Assembly: GCA_910584635.1 (NCBI GenBank)
Contig: CAJUBA010000010.1
Coordinates: 1-64,000 of the forward strand
Length of the DNA: 64,000 bases
Reading direction: 5' to 3'
From: an uncultured Christensenella sp.
GTDB taxonomy: Bacteria > Bacillota > Clostridia > Christensenellales > UBA3700
The notes beneath the pieces are model-generated. The model was not told the origin of the DNA and ran no database searches. It worked only from the letters and a program-made list of their open reading frames with translations. Shown here in pieces: positions 31,485 through 40,709 of this stretch (positions are counted from its first letter, which is position 1; each line of letters opens with the position of its first letter). The position numbers and the translations under genes were made by a program.

Positions 31485-32342
31485 ATGAACAACTGCGATA
31501 CCGGTATTAAAGTATGTTATTGCGGAAACGAAAAAGTTTTCCCGCAGATTCTTTTGTCGGTTATTTCTTTAGCCAAATATTCCAGCGCGCCGATAAACGT
31601 CTATCTAGTTACCGCGGATTTTACGCGTATCAATAAAAAATTTATCGCCGTCGATAAGGAAAAGGAAAAGATTTTGACTCAGGCGCTTCGCAAAGGCAAT
31701 CCGCAAAGTCAAGCGACGGTAATCGACGCTACGAAAACGTACGAAGAATACCTCGGAGGAAGTAAAAACGAAAAATCAAAATATACGCCGTATTCCTTTT
31801 TGCGTCTTATTTTGCCAAAACTCGGTATAGCGGATAAAATAATATATTTAGACGCCGATACGATGTGTTGTTCGGACATGCAGGAGTTTTGGGATATTGA
31901 TATATCCGATTACGAATTTGCCGCGGTCAGAGATCACATGGGACAGCATTTTTTCGGAAAAGATTATGTGAATTCGGGAGTTTTGTATCTTAATTTCAAC
32001 AAAATAAACGAAACGTGTTTGTTTGACAAAGGAATTGAAAAGGTAAAAAAGAAATGGCTGTGTTTTCCCGACCAAACCGTATTGAATAAGTACGGCAAAC
32101 ATATCTTGAGATTGCCTAGAAAGTTTAACGAACAACGCTCGGCGACGGAAAATCAAACGGTTGTCAAACATTTCTGTCAAGGTATAAAGTGGGTACCTTT
32201 CCACGTTTACAATATAAAGCAAAGCGAAAGGCAAGCGGTAAGAGAAAAATTGAAAATAGATTTTTTTGAAGATATATACGACGCGTATGACGAATTGCAA
32301 GCGCAATACGGTTTTGAAAAGGTAGAGAATGAACAGTCTTGA
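31485..32342 (+). CDS. Glycosyltransferase family 8 protein
   Basis: The 285-residue GT-A fold enzyme of family GT8 transfers a hexose from a UDP-sugar with retention. The metal-binding DxD motif is 'YLDADTMC' (about residues 122-129); 'NSGVLYLNF' and the C-terminal 'VKHFCQGIKWVPF' (donor-site HxxG-like region) also fit. It lacks membrane segments. ATG 31485 follows GAGGG; an in-frame TTG at 31473 is rejected. Its last 14 bases overlap the next ABC ATPase gene, so sugar transfer and export are probably linked. Confidence 0.88.
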   Translation: MNNCDTGIKVCYCGNEKVFPQILLSVISLAKYSSAPINVYLVTADFTRINKKFIAVDKEKEKILTQALRKGNPQSQATVIDATKTYEEYLGGSKNEKSKYTPYSFLRLILPKLGIADKIIYLDADTMCCSDMQEFWDIDISDYEFAAVRDHMGQHFFGKDYVNSGVLYLNFNKINETCLFDKGIEKVKKKWLCFPDQTVLNKYGKHILRLPRKFNEQRSATENQTVVKHFCQGIKWVPFHVYNIKQSERQAVREKLKIDFFEDIYDAYDELQAQYGFEKVENEQS

Positions 32343-33282
32343 TTATGCGGTTATAATAGAGGATTTGGTAAAATCGTACAACGAAGTGAAAGCCGTCAAC
32401 GGTATTTCTTTCCGCGTTGCGCGCGGTTCTCTGTTCGCTTTTTTGGGAGTAAACGGAGCGGGAAAAAGTACTACGATAAACATACTTTGCTCTATACTTA
32501 AAAAAGACTCGGGAAAAGTTTACGTCAACGGATACGACTTGGATACGCAAGCGGCTTTTATAAGAAACGAAACGGGAATAGTCTTCCAAACAAGCGTTTT
32601 GGATATGGGGCTTACGGTCAAACAGAATTTGGAAATCCGCGCGTCTTTTTATTCCATGTCGAAAGAGGAAAAGAAAAAGACGGTGGATTCAATCGTTCAG
32701 ATGTTGGAACTTCAACCTATTCTAAATAGAACCGTCAAAAATCTCAGCGGAGGACAAATGCGACGCGTGGATATAGCGAGGGCTATGGTACACCGTCCCA
32801 AACTGCTCATTCTCGACGAGCCTACTACGGGACTAGACCCTAAAACCCGTCTAAATGTTTGGGCGCTAATAGACAGAATCAGGACGGAAACGGGAATGAC
32901 GGTATTTCTTACCACCCACTATCTCGAAGAAGCGGAAAAAGCGACGGACGTAGTAATAATGGACAAGGGCAATATCATCGCGCACGGTTCGCCTAACGAA
33001 CTTAAAAATCTTTATTCGTCGGACAACGTGGTATGTTATCGCTCGCAAGACGACGCTTTTGAAGAGCGTTTGAAAAAAGACGGAAGAATATTTTCTTACG
33101 ACGCCGAACATAAGGCGTATAAGATAGCAATCAAAAATACTTTGGACGCTAAAAAAACAATCGCCGATTACGACGAATATTTATCGGATATAGAAATAAT
33201 AAAAGGTACGATGGACGACGTATTCCTTAACGTAACGGGATACAAAGACGTAAAAAAAGAGGACAGCAATGCCGAAGAGTAA
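32329..33282 (+). CDS. ABC transporter ATP-binding protein (exporter 2)
   Basis: The 317-residue ATPase is closely related to the one at 22453. It has Walker A 'GVNGAGKSTT' (about residues 42-51), signature 'LSGGQMRRVDIARAM' (about 141), Walker B 'LLILDEPTTGLDP' (about 161), 'TTHYLEEAE', and the C-terminal 'MDDVFLNVTG' tail. It overlaps the GT8 gene by 14 bases and the permease gene by 14 bases, a tightly coupled operon. Confidence 0.92.
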   Translation: MNSLDYAVIIEDLVKSYNEVKAVNGISFRVARGSLFAFLGVNGAGKSTTINILCSILKKDSGKVYVNGYDLDTQAAFIRNETGIVFQTSVLDMGLTVKQNLEIRASFYSMSKEEKKKTVDSIVQMLELQPILNRTVKNLSGGQMRRVDIARAMVHRPKLLILDEPTTGLDPKTRLNVWALIDRIRTETGMTVFLTTHYLEEAEKATDVVIMDKGNIIAHGSPNELKNLYSSDNVVCYRSQDDAFEERLKKDGRIFSYDAEHKAYKIAIKNTLDAKKTIADYDEYLSDIEIIKGTMDDVFLNVTGYKDVKKEDSNAEE

Positions 33283-34258
33283 AGCCAACAACGCGGATAT
33301 ATTTTTTCAACTGACTAAAAGACATCTTTTGGTCTTTTTCGGTAATAAAGTGCGGGTAATGTATACTTTGCTCGTGCCTGTCATTATATTTGTCGTTTAC
33401 ATCTTCTTTTTGCGCGATTTGGAAATGCTTACGATTCAAAACGAACTTATAAAAATCGGCATTTCCGACGACGCTACAATGTGGCATTACTGCGAAACTT
33501 TGGTGGATTCTTGGATGATAAGCGGAATCATAGGACTTTCTACGATTACCGTCGCGTTGCAGGCGAATACTATAATAGTCGAGGATAAGCAAAACGGGGT
33601 AAACCGAGATTTCGCGTCATCGCCTATAAACAAAAACGTGCTTATCGCAAGTTATTTCTTCTATAATTTTATAGTAACGGCGTTGGTATGTTTTGTGTTC
33701 TACGTTATATGTCTTATCTATCTTGCGGTTATGGGCGAATTTCTAATTACGTTTGCAAACGTGATGACGGTGCTTGCGGTCATGCTGTATTCTACGGTGT
33801 CCGCCACGCTTATGACGGTGTTTATATGTTCGTTCGTAAAGACTGAAGGAACAATGATGAGCATAGTTGCGGTTTTTTCCACTGCGATAGGCTTTTTGAT
33901 AGGAGCGTATATGCCGCTCGGCATGCTTCCCGTTTGGGTGCAGGGCGTCTGCGGATTTATCCCCGGTACCTATTCGTGCGCGCTGTTGAGATACGGATTC
34001 ATGGCTAATCCGCTAAACGATTTGACGCATTACGTTACCGAAGTTTTGCATTTGGAAGGAGGAGCGGAACTTATAAATACTCTTACCGGAAATTTCGGTT
34101 ACAATCTCAACTTTTTCGGCAATACGGTATCCGCGCCTTTCCAGGCTTTGGCTATAGCCGTGTTTATAATAATTTTCTTGGCGCTCAATATAGGAGTCGG
34201 CAACAATTTGGCGACGGTGCTGGGAATGAAAAAGAAAAAGAAGAAAAAAAGCAAGTAG
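33269..34258 (+). CDS. ABC-2 type permease (exporter 2)
   Basis: The 329-residue membrane partner has six predicted segments, the 'IIVEDKQNGVNRDFASSPI' cytoplasmic motif, and 'IGAYMPLGMLPVWVQGVCGF' before the fifth segment, paralleling the permease at 23367. A Lys-rich tail ends the protein. The terminator follows directly. Confidence 0.9.
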   Translation: MPKSKANNADIFFQLTKRHLLVFFGNKVRVMYTLLVPVIIFVVYIFFLRDLEMLTIQNELIKIGISDDATMWHYCETLVDSWMISGIIGLSTITVALQANTIIVEDKQNGVNRDFASSPINKNVLIASYFFYNFIVTALVCFVFYVICLIYLAVMGEFLITFANVMTVLAVMLYSTVSATLMTVFICSFVKTEGTMMSIVAVFSTAIGFLIGAYMPLGMLPVWVQGVCGFIPGTYSCALLRYGFMANPLNDLTHYVTEVLHLEGGAELINTLTGNFGYNLNFFGNTVSAPFQALAIAVFIIIFLALNIGVGNNLATVLGMKKKKKKKSK

Positions 34259-34259
34259 A

Positions 34260-34290
34260 AAAATCGCCGTTTGAACGGCGATTTTTTATA
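34260..34290 (+). terminator. Terminator of the GT8/ABC operon
   Basis: AAAATCGCCGTT (34260-34271) pairs with AACGGCGATTTT (34274-34285), followed by T residues. Confidence 0.9.
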
Positions 34291-34402
34291 ATACGGAAAA
34301 TTAAGAGAAAAATTTGCGAAAAACTTGAAAAAATGTTTTCGGATTCTTTTATTTATATTAAGTTTATGATAATATATAAGAGTATAGATATACGGAGGTC
34401 AA

Positions 34403-35311
34403 ATGAAAAGAGATTTTTTGACTATGGCGGACGCGAGTAAGGAACTTTTGGAGAGTTTGCTTTCGCGCGCCGACTTTATGAAAAAAAATATTTTGAGCGG
34501 CAATAAAAGCATGGACTTGCTCAAAGGTAAAAACGTCATTACGCTGTTTTACGAAAATTCCACGCGTACGAGATGTTCTTTCGAATCCGCAGCAAAATAT
34601 CTCGGGGCAAGCGCTATCGGAATAACGTCGAGCGGTTCAAGCGTAAAAAAAGGCGAAAGCCTAATCGACACCGCCGTTACTCTCGATAAGATGATGGCGG
34701 ACGCTATCGTTATCAGACACTCTGTAGCGGGCGCTCCCGCTATAATCGCAAAACATACGAAAGCGAGCGTGATAAACGCGGGCGACGGTATGCACGCTCA
34801 TCCCACGCAAGCGCTTTTGGATATGTATACCATGCGCGAAAAGTTCGGGACTCTCAAAGGACTGGAAGTCGCTATTATCGGAGACGTCAAACATTCGAGA
34901 GTCGCTCAAAGCAATATCGTCGCTTTGAGTAAGATGGGAGCGAAGGTAAAGGTGTTCGCGCCCAATACTCTTATGCCGAGAGGTATAGAAAATCAGCCTT
35001 GCAAAGTGTGCGCGAACGTCGAAGAAGCGTTTAGAAACAGCGACGTCGTAATGGGACTTCGCATTCAGTTGGAAAGACAGCAAAAGGGGCTTTTCCCCAG
35101 CATAGAGGAATACAACAGATTTTACGGCGTAAGCGCGGAAAGATTGAAGATGTGCAATAAAGGCGTTATCGTAATGCATCCCGGTCCCGCCAACAGAGGA
35201 ATAGAGATAGATTGCGACGTACTCGATTCGAGGGTCTGTTGTAAAGACGAACAGGTTACCAACGGCGTCGCGACCAGAATGGCGCTTTTGGAATGGGTTT
35301 GCGCAGATTAA
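34403..35311 (+). CDS. pyrB: Aspartate carbamoyltransferase catalytic chain
   Basis: Second step of pyrimidine synthesis: carbamoyl phosphate plus aspartate to carbamoyl aspartate. The carbamoyl-phosphate motif 'STRTRCSFE' lies near residue 53, 'HPTQALLDMYTM' near 133 and 'HPGPANRGIEI' near 258. Its 302 residues are normal. It opens the pyr operon, behind CGGAGG. The 110-bp leader has no obvious PyrR-type attenuator. Confidence 0.96.
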   Translation: MKRDFLTMADASKELLESLLSRADFMKKNILSGNKSMDLLKGKNVITLFYENSTRTRCSFESAAKYLGASAIGITSSGSSVKKGESLIDTAVTLDKMMADAIVIRHSVAGAPAIIAKHTKASVINAGDGMHAHPTQALLDMYTMREKFGTLKGLEVAIIGDVKHSRVAQSNIVALSKMGAKVKVFAPNTLMPRGIENQPCKVCANVEEAFRNSDVVMGLRIQLERQQKGLFPSIEEYNRFYGVSAERLKMCNKGVIVMHPGPANRGIEIDCDVLDSRVCCKDEQVTNGVATRMALLEWVCAD

Positions 35312-35369
35312 AAAAGACAAAGCGTCTTACGTTTATTCGTAAGACGGTAGAAACCACAAGGAGATAAAC

Positions 35370-36626
35370 ATGGCTTTACTTATCAAAAACGTTTATGTAA
35401 ACGGCGAAAAAATCGATATTGCGATAGACGGAAAAAGAATAAGCGCGGTAGGCAAGGATATTAAAGGACAGTTTGACGAAATTATAGAAGCGGACGGACT
35501 AACCGCTTTGCCCGCGTTTATAGATATGCATACGCATTTGAGAGAACCCGGTTACGAATATAAAGAGGATATCGCAAGCGGTAGCGCGGCGGCGGTTGCG
35601 GGCGGTTTTTCGACGGTATGCTGTATGCCTAATACCAAACCCGTTACGGACAATAAATATATAGTCAGTTATATCGTCAACAGGGCGAAAGAAGTCGACC
35701 TTGCCAAAGTGTATCCGATAGGAGCGATAACGGTAGGACTTAAAGGCGAAACCATGGCTGAAATGGGTAGCATGAAAGAGGCGGGCGCCATCGCCATGAG
35801 CGACGACGGTCAACCCGTTTCCACCGCGCAGATGATGCGACTTGCGCTTGAATACGCGAAGGATTACGATTTGCTTCTTTGCTCACATTGCGAAGAAAAA
35901 TCGCTTATCAACGAAGGCGTAGTCAACGAAGGAGAGAATGCGACTCGCGCGGGACTTAAAGGTATCCCCAGTTGCGCGGAAGATATAATGATTTCAAGAG
36001 ATATCATACTCGCGGAAATGCTTAATACAAAAGTTCATATCTGTCATGTCAGCACGGCAAGCGGAGCGCAGTTGATAAGAGAAGCCAAAGCAAGAGGAGT
36101 AAAAGTGTCTTGCGAAACCTGTCCGCATTATATAGCAGGCACGGACGAACTTATACTCGGTTACGATACCGACGCGAAAGTCAATCCGCCTATGCGTACG
36201 GAAAAGGACAGACAGGCGTTGCTCAAAGCGATAGCGGACGGCACGGTAGACGTAATAGCCACCGACCACGCGCCTCATCATTACGAAGACAAGGACGTGG
36301 ATTTCTCAATGGCGGCAAACGGAATAAGCGGACTGGAAAGCGCGTTTTCGCTCGCTTACACATATCTCGTCGACAGCGGAATCATTTCGTTGGACAAACT
36401 GTCGGAACTTATGAGTAAGCGACCTGCCGAACTTCTTAAAATCGAATGCGGTAAAATAGAGAAAGGCGGACTTGCCGACATAACGTTGGTGGACTTGAAT
36501 AAAGAATATCAAATAGATTCCGAGACTTTCAAATCAAAAGGCAAAAACACGCCGTTTGACGGTTGGAAGGTCAAAGGCAAAATAATGAAGACTTTGGTCG
36601 AAGGCAAAGTAAAATACTCGGTATAA
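35370..36626 (+). CDS. pyrC: Dihydroorotase
   Basis: Zinc amidohydrolase closing the dihydroorotate ring. Metal ligands are in 'DMHTHLREPG' (near residue 53), further His in 'CSHCEE' and 'HICHVSTASG', and Asp in 'VIATDHAPHH'. At 418 residues it is the class I (Bacillus PyrC) type. It lies 59 bp after pyrB and 18 bp before pyrF. Confidence 0.95.
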   Translation: MALLIKNVYVNGEKIDIAIDGKRISAVGKDIKGQFDEIIEADGLTALPAFIDMHTHLREPGYEYKEDIASGSAAAVAGGFSTVCCMPNTKPVTDNKYIVSYIVNRAKEVDLAKVYPIGAITVGLKGETMAEMGSMKEAGAIAMSDDGQPVSTAQMMRLALEYAKDYDLLLCSHCEEKSLINEGVVNEGENATRAGLKGIPSCAEDIMISRDIILAEMLNTKVHICHVSTASGAQLIREAKARGVKVSCETCPHYIAGTDELILGYDTDAKVNPPMRTEKDRQALLKAIADGTVDVIATDHAPHHYEDKDVDFSMAANGISGLESAFSLAYTYLVDSGIISLDKLSELMSKRPAELLKIECGKIEKGGLADITLVDLNKEYQIDSETFKSKGKNTPFDGWKVKGKIMKTLVEGKVKYSV

Positions 36627-36643
36627 ATTTCGGAGAGAGAAAA

Positions 36644-37549
36644 ATGATAATAGACAGACTTATTGATAAAATCAAACTGACCGACAACCCGTCGGTAATC
36701 GGACTTGACACGTGCGTCGATTATTTACCCGACGATATGAAGTCAAAATGCGTTACGCTAGAAGAATGCGCAAAACAGATTGAAGAATTCAACTTTAATC
36801 TTATCGACGTGCTTAAAGACGTTATTCCCGCGGTAAAAGTTCAGGTCGCTTATTACGAAATGTACGGAGCGCAAGGAATGACGGCTTTTGCAAACACGTT
36901 AAAGTACGCCAAAGAAAACGGACTTTTCGTAATAGCGGATATAAAGCGCAACGATATAGGTTCGACGGCGAGCGCATATAGCAAAGCGTATATCGGCAAG
37001 ACTGCGCTTGCAGACGGAAGAAAAGTTACTCCGTTTGAAAGCGATTTCATTACCGTAAACGGATATTTGGGAAGCGACGGCATTTTGCCGTTTGTAGCAG
37101 ACTGCAAGGAAAACGATAAGGGGGCGTTTGTTTTGGTAAAAACGTCCAATCCCACAAGCGGAGAATTGCAAGACAGAAATATGGACGACGGAAGGACTCT
37201 TTACGACAATATGGCTACGCTTGTCGACGGTTGGGGCAAAGAACTAATCGGCAAATACGGTTATAGCAGTATAGGCGGAGTAGTCGGCGCTACTCACAAA
37301 GAGCAGGCGGCTATAATTCGCAAAGCGCATCCGAATATGTTTTTCCTGATACCGGGTTACGGCGCTCAGGGAGGAAAGGCGGAAGATCTCGCGGTATGTT
37401 TTGAAAACGGTATCGGAGGCATAGTCAATTCTTCTCGCGGAATTCTCTGCGCTTACAAGAAAGACGCTTACAGAGGTTTGGATTATAAACAGGCGGCTTT
37501 GAAAGCGAGCATAGATATGCAAAAAGACATAACGAGATGTATAAAGTAA
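36644..37549 (+). CDS. pyrF: Orotidine 5'-phosphate decarboxylase
   Basis: Last step to UMP. The catalytic network is in 'VIADIKRNDIGSTASAY' (Lys and Asp residues near 94-99), the pattern of the longer (about 300 residue) type 2 enzymes. The ATG at 36644 follows CGGAGAG; an upstream in-frame start at 36563 lies inside pyrC. C-terminal 'LIPGYGAQGG' binds the phosphate. Confidence 0.94.
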   Translation: MIIDRLIDKIKLTDNPSVIGLDTCVDYLPDDMKSKCVTLEECAKQIEEFNFNLIDVLKDVIPAVKVQVAYYEMYGAQGMTAFANTLKYAKENGLFVIADIKRNDIGSTASAYSKAYIGKTALADGRKVTPFESDFITVNGYLGSDGILPFVADCKENDKGAFVLVKTSNPTSGELQDRNMDDGRTLYDNMATLVDGWGKELIGKYGYSSIGGVVGATHKEQAAIIRKAHPNMFFLIPGYGAQGGKAEDLAVCFENGIGGIVNSSRGILCAYKKDAYRGLDYKQAALKASIDMQKDITRCIK

Positions 37550-37562
37550 TCGGGGGTAGCAG

Positions 37563-38345
37563 ATGAGCGAACTTAAAGACAGATTGGGCGAAATAACCGT
37601 CAACGAACGCGTAGCCAAAGATATTTATAAGATGGAAGTAGTTTTCGACGATCTTCCCGAAAATATCAAGGGAGCGCAGTTCGCGCACGTAAAACTCAAT
37701 GACAAAAGTCATCTGTTGCGCAGACCTTTCTGTATTTGCGATTTCGACAGACAAAAGAATTCTGTTACGATGTGTTACGCAGTCGTTGGCGAGGGAACAA
37801 AGATACTTTCTCAATATAAGACGGGAGATAAAATTAAGGTTTTATTACCGCTCGGCAACGGTTTCACGCCCGATAAGTCGTACAAAAAAATAATTCTTTT
37901 AGGCGGCGGTATGGGCAGCGCGGTTTTGCCTGCAATACCTACTTGCAATCCTCAACTCGAATATTATACTTACCTTGGGTTTGCAAACAGAGACAAAGTC
38001 GTACTCGAAAAAGAATTATCCAAAGTATCTAAGGAAATAAAGATCGCCACCGACGACGGCAGTTACGGAGAAAAAGGTTTCGTAACGGATATTTTGGCCG
38101 GGGATATGGAAAGATTGAAACCCGACGCTGTATTTTGTTGCGGTCCCGAAGTTATGTATAAGGCGCTCAAAAAAGCGTTGCAAGGTTTTGACGTTCCTAT
38201 CATAGTTTCGCTTGAAGCGAGAATGGGTTGCGGTATCGGCGCTTGTCTGGTATGTAACTGTAAAGTTAAGAGAAAGGGAGTCGAAGAGTACGCGAGAGTG
38301 TGCGTAGACGGACCGGTATTCAAACTCGACGAGGTGGTATTATGA
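37563..38345 (+). CDS. pyrK: Dihydroorotate dehydrogenase electron transfer subunit
   Basis: FAD- and [2Fe-2S]-containing subunit passing electrons from PyrD to NAD+. The FAD motif 'RRPFCICDF' is near residue 54, the NAD(P)-binding 'LGGGMGSAVLP' near 116, and the cluster Cys residues are in 'GCGIGACLVCNCKV' and 'RVCVDGP' near the end (about 222-248). It overlaps pyrD by four bases (ATGA). Confidence 0.95.
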   Translation: MSELKDRLGEITVNERVAKDIYKMEVVFDDLPENIKGAQFAHVKLNDKSHLLRRPFCICDFDRQKNSVTMCYAVVGEGTKILSQYKTGDKIKVLLPLGNGFTPDKSYKKIILLGGGMGSAVLPAIPTCNPQLEYYTYLGFANRDKVVLEKELSKVSKEIKIATDDGSYGEKGFVTDILAGDMERLKPDAVFCCGPEVMYKALKKALQGFDVPIIVSLEARMGCGIGACLVCNCKVKRKGVEEYARVCVDGPVFKLDEVVL

Positions 38346-39256
38346 GCAATCTCAAAGTAAATATAGCGGGAGTGGAATTCAAAAATCCGATAATAACCGC
38401 GAGCGGAACTTTCGGATTCGGCAGAGAATACGACAGGTTTTACAATATCGAAGAATTGGGCGGTATATGTACAAAAGGACTTACCATTAAACCCAGACAG
38501 GGCAATCCCTATCCTAGAATCGCCGAGAGTTACGGCGGTATGCTAAACAGCGTAGGATTGCAAAATCCGGGAGTAGATCACTATCTCGCCACCGACGATT
38601 TGCTTCTTGCAAAACGCGACGTCGTGGTTATCGCAAATATCGCGGGCAGTACGATAGAGGATTATATCGCTATCGCCGAAAAGATGAACGATAGCAAAGC
38701 GGATATGGTGGAACTCAATATTTCCTGCCCCAACGTAAAAGAAGGGGGAATGGCGTTCGGAGTTTTGCCTCAAAGCGTTGAAAAGGTTACGTCCGCAGTA
38801 AAAAAAGCGTGCAAGAATAAACCTATAATTACAAAACTTTCGCCAAACGTTTCTTCTATAGCGGACAACGCGAAAGCGGCGGAACAAGGCGGCGCGGACG
38901 CGGTATCGCTTATAAATACGCTTTCGGGCATGGCGATAAACTATAAGACGCGTAAGCCTATACTTTTCAACAACAACGGCGGATTAAGCGGAGCGTGCGT
39001 AAAACCTGTTGCTTTGAAGATGGTATGGGATTGTTACAACGCGATAAAAGTTCCTATCATAGGACTAGGCGGTATTACTTGTTATACCGACGTGCTTGAA
39101 TTTATGATATGCGGAGCGAGAGCCGTTCAAATAGGAACTCATAACTTTACCGAACCTTGCGGAGCGAGAGATATAGCAAAGGATTTGGAAAATTACGTTA
39201 ACGAAAACGGCATGGATATAAACGATCTTGTCGGAACGCTTATTTTGAATAAATAA
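38342..39256 (+). CDS. pyrD: Dihydroorotate dehydrogenase, class 1B catalytic subunit
   Basis: FMN enzyme oxidising dihydroorotate to orotate with PyrK. Motifs include 'TASGTFGFGREY', 'LNISCPNVKEGG' with the catalytic Cys expected in the class 1 loop, and 'GLGGITCYTDVLEFM' binding FMN. The 304-residue length matches PyrDB. ATG 38342 overlaps the pyrK stop; a further upstream in-frame start is rejected. Confidence 0.95.
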   Translation: MSNLKVNIAGVEFKNPIITASGTFGFGREYDRFYNIEELGGICTKGLTIKPRQGNPYPRIAESYGGMLNSVGLQNPGVDHYLATDDLLLAKRDVVVIANIAGSTIEDYIAIAEKMNDSKADMVELNISCPNVKEGGMAFGVLPQSVEKVTSAVKKACKNKPIITKLSPNVSSIADNAKAAEQGGADAVSLINTLSGMAINYKTRKPILFNNNGGLSGACVKPVALKMVWDCYNAIKVPIIGLGGITCYTDVLEFMICGARAVQIGTHNFTEPCGARDIAKDLENYVNENGMDINDLVGTLILNK

Positions 39257-39283
39257 AACAGGATAAAATCGGAGGTATACGAT

Positions 39284-39871
39284 ATGTTGACACAAGAGCA
39301 AGCATTGAATTGCTACAAGCAGACGGGAGCGATTTTGAAAGGTCATTTCAAACTGACTTCGGGCAGACACAGCGACACTTATATGCAGAGCGCTAAACTT
39401 TTTATAGATACCAAACAAAGCGAAATGGTATGCAAAGCATTGGCGGAAAAACTCGCTGGCGAAAAAATAGATATGGTAGTATCGCCGGCGGTAGGCGGAA
39501 TACTTATGGGTTACGAAGTCGCAAGACAACTCGGCGTACCCAATATCTTTGCGGAAAGAGAAAACGGCGAGATGACTTTGAGAAGAGGATTTTCGATAGA
39601 AAAAGGTGCCAAAGTCGTAGTGGTCGAAGACGTTGTAACGACGGGCGGATCCGTTAAAGAAGTAGTAAAACTCGTTCAAGGACTCGGCGCGGAAGTAGTC
39701 GCGGTAGCCTCGCTTGTCGACAGAAGCAACGGCGCGGTGGATTTCGGAGTAAAATACGTAAATCTTATCAGTATGGAAGTCGTATCTTACGATCCTGAAG
39801 AATGTCCTATCTGTAAAGAAGGTAAGATGGAACTCGTAAAGCCGGGATCCAGACAGGTATTCAAAAAGTAG
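39284..39871 (+). CDS. pyrE: Orotate phosphoribosyltransferase
   Basis: Adds phosphoribosyl from PRPP to orotate. The PRPP motif is 'VVVVEDVVTTGGS' (about residues 108-120), and 'KLTSGRHSDTY' lies at the N-terminus. Its 195 residues end in a small 'CPICKEG' Cys pair typical of the clostridial/thermophile type. It lies one base before the purine nucleoside phosphorylase gene. Confidence 0.94.
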   Translation: MLTQEQALNCYKQTGAILKGHFKLTSGRHSDTYMQSAKLFIDTKQSEMVCKALAEKLAGEKIDMVVSPAVGGILMGYEVARQLGVPNIFAERENGEMTLRRGFSIEKGAKVVVVEDVVTTGGSVKEVVKLVQGLGAEVVAVASLVDRSNGAVDFGVKYVNLISMEVVSYDPEECPICKEGKMELVKPGSRQVFKK

Positions 39872-39872
39872 T

Positions 39873-40706
39873 ATGAAAGACAGTTATATCCGTATTTTGG
39901 AAAACGCTTATAAGTCATTGACGGAAAAAGTCGAGTTTTCGCCCGATATTCTTCTCATACTCGGAAGCGGTTTGGGGGATATCGTCGACGAAATGCAGGT
40001 GGAAAGTGTTGTTGACTATAAAGATATAGACGGTATGCCTATCAGCACAGTCGACGGACACAAAGGCAGATTCTTATTCGGATATATACGCGGAGTCAAA
40101 GTAGCGATAATGCAAGGCAGACTGCATTATTACGAGGGATATACGCCGCAAGAGTGTATTATGCCCATAAGGCTTATCGCAATGATGGGCGCGAAAGTAA
40201 TGTTTCTTACAAACGCGTCTGGCGGTATAACGTGTACGCAAACGGGCGCTTTGATGAGAATTACCGACCATATCAGTCTTGTTCCGTCGCCTCTTATAGG
40301 AGAGAACTATTCAAGACTGGGCAAGCGTTTTCCAGACATGAGCGAACCGTACGATAAACAACTCGGAAACGCAATAGACGCTTTGGCGAAAGATTTGGAT
40401 ATTGACTTGAAAAAGGGAGTTTATATTCAGTTTCAAGGTCCGAATTTCGAAACGGCAAGCGAGATAAGAATGGCAAAGATTTTGGGAGCGGACGCCGTAG
40501 GCATGTCGAGCGCTATTGAAGTTATAGGCGCAAGACACGTCGGTATGAGAGTCGTCGCGATAGCGTGCATAGTCAATCCCGCCTGCGGAACGGTTGAAGG
40601 ACTTACTCTTGACAACGTCGACGAGAAAAGCGCGGTAGCAAAATCGGAGGAAAAACTCAAACAACTGATATTCGGCGGTATAGAAAAAATAAAGGAATTC
40701 ATTTGA
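39873..40706 (+). CDS. Purine nucleoside phosphorylase (trimeric type)
   Basis: Splits purine nucleosides to base and ribose 1-phosphate. Phosphate-site residues are in 'LGSGLGDIVD' and 'GRLHYYEGY', and the base site includes the Glu in 'MSSAIEVIGARH' and the Asn in 'CIVNPACG'. The usual MSTVPEV is altered to MSSAIEV, keeping the Glu. Its 277 residues match the PunA class. It sits in the pyrimidine operon and leads into an MtaD-like deaminase, joining nucleotide synthesis to salvage. Confidence 0.92.
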   Translation: MKDSYIRILENAYKSLTEKVEFSPDILLILGSGLGDIVDEMQVESVVDYKDIDGMPISTVDGHKGRFLFGYIRGVKVAIMQGRLHYYEGYTPQECIMPIRLIAMMGAKVMFLTNASGGITCTQTGALMRITDHISLVPSPLIGENYSRLGKRFPDMSEPYDKQLGNAIDALAKDLDIDLKKGVYIQFQGPNFETASEIRMAKILGADAVGMSSAIEVIGARHVGMRVVAIACIVNPACGTVEGLTLDNVDEKSAVAKSEEKLKQLIFGGIEKIKEFI

Positions 40707-40709
40707 ATT

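Noticed and set aside
34291..34402. PyrR-type attenuator before pyrB
   Set aside because: The leader is short and shows no terminator/antiterminator pair or the conserved PyrR-binding loop; only the terminator of the previous operon is present.
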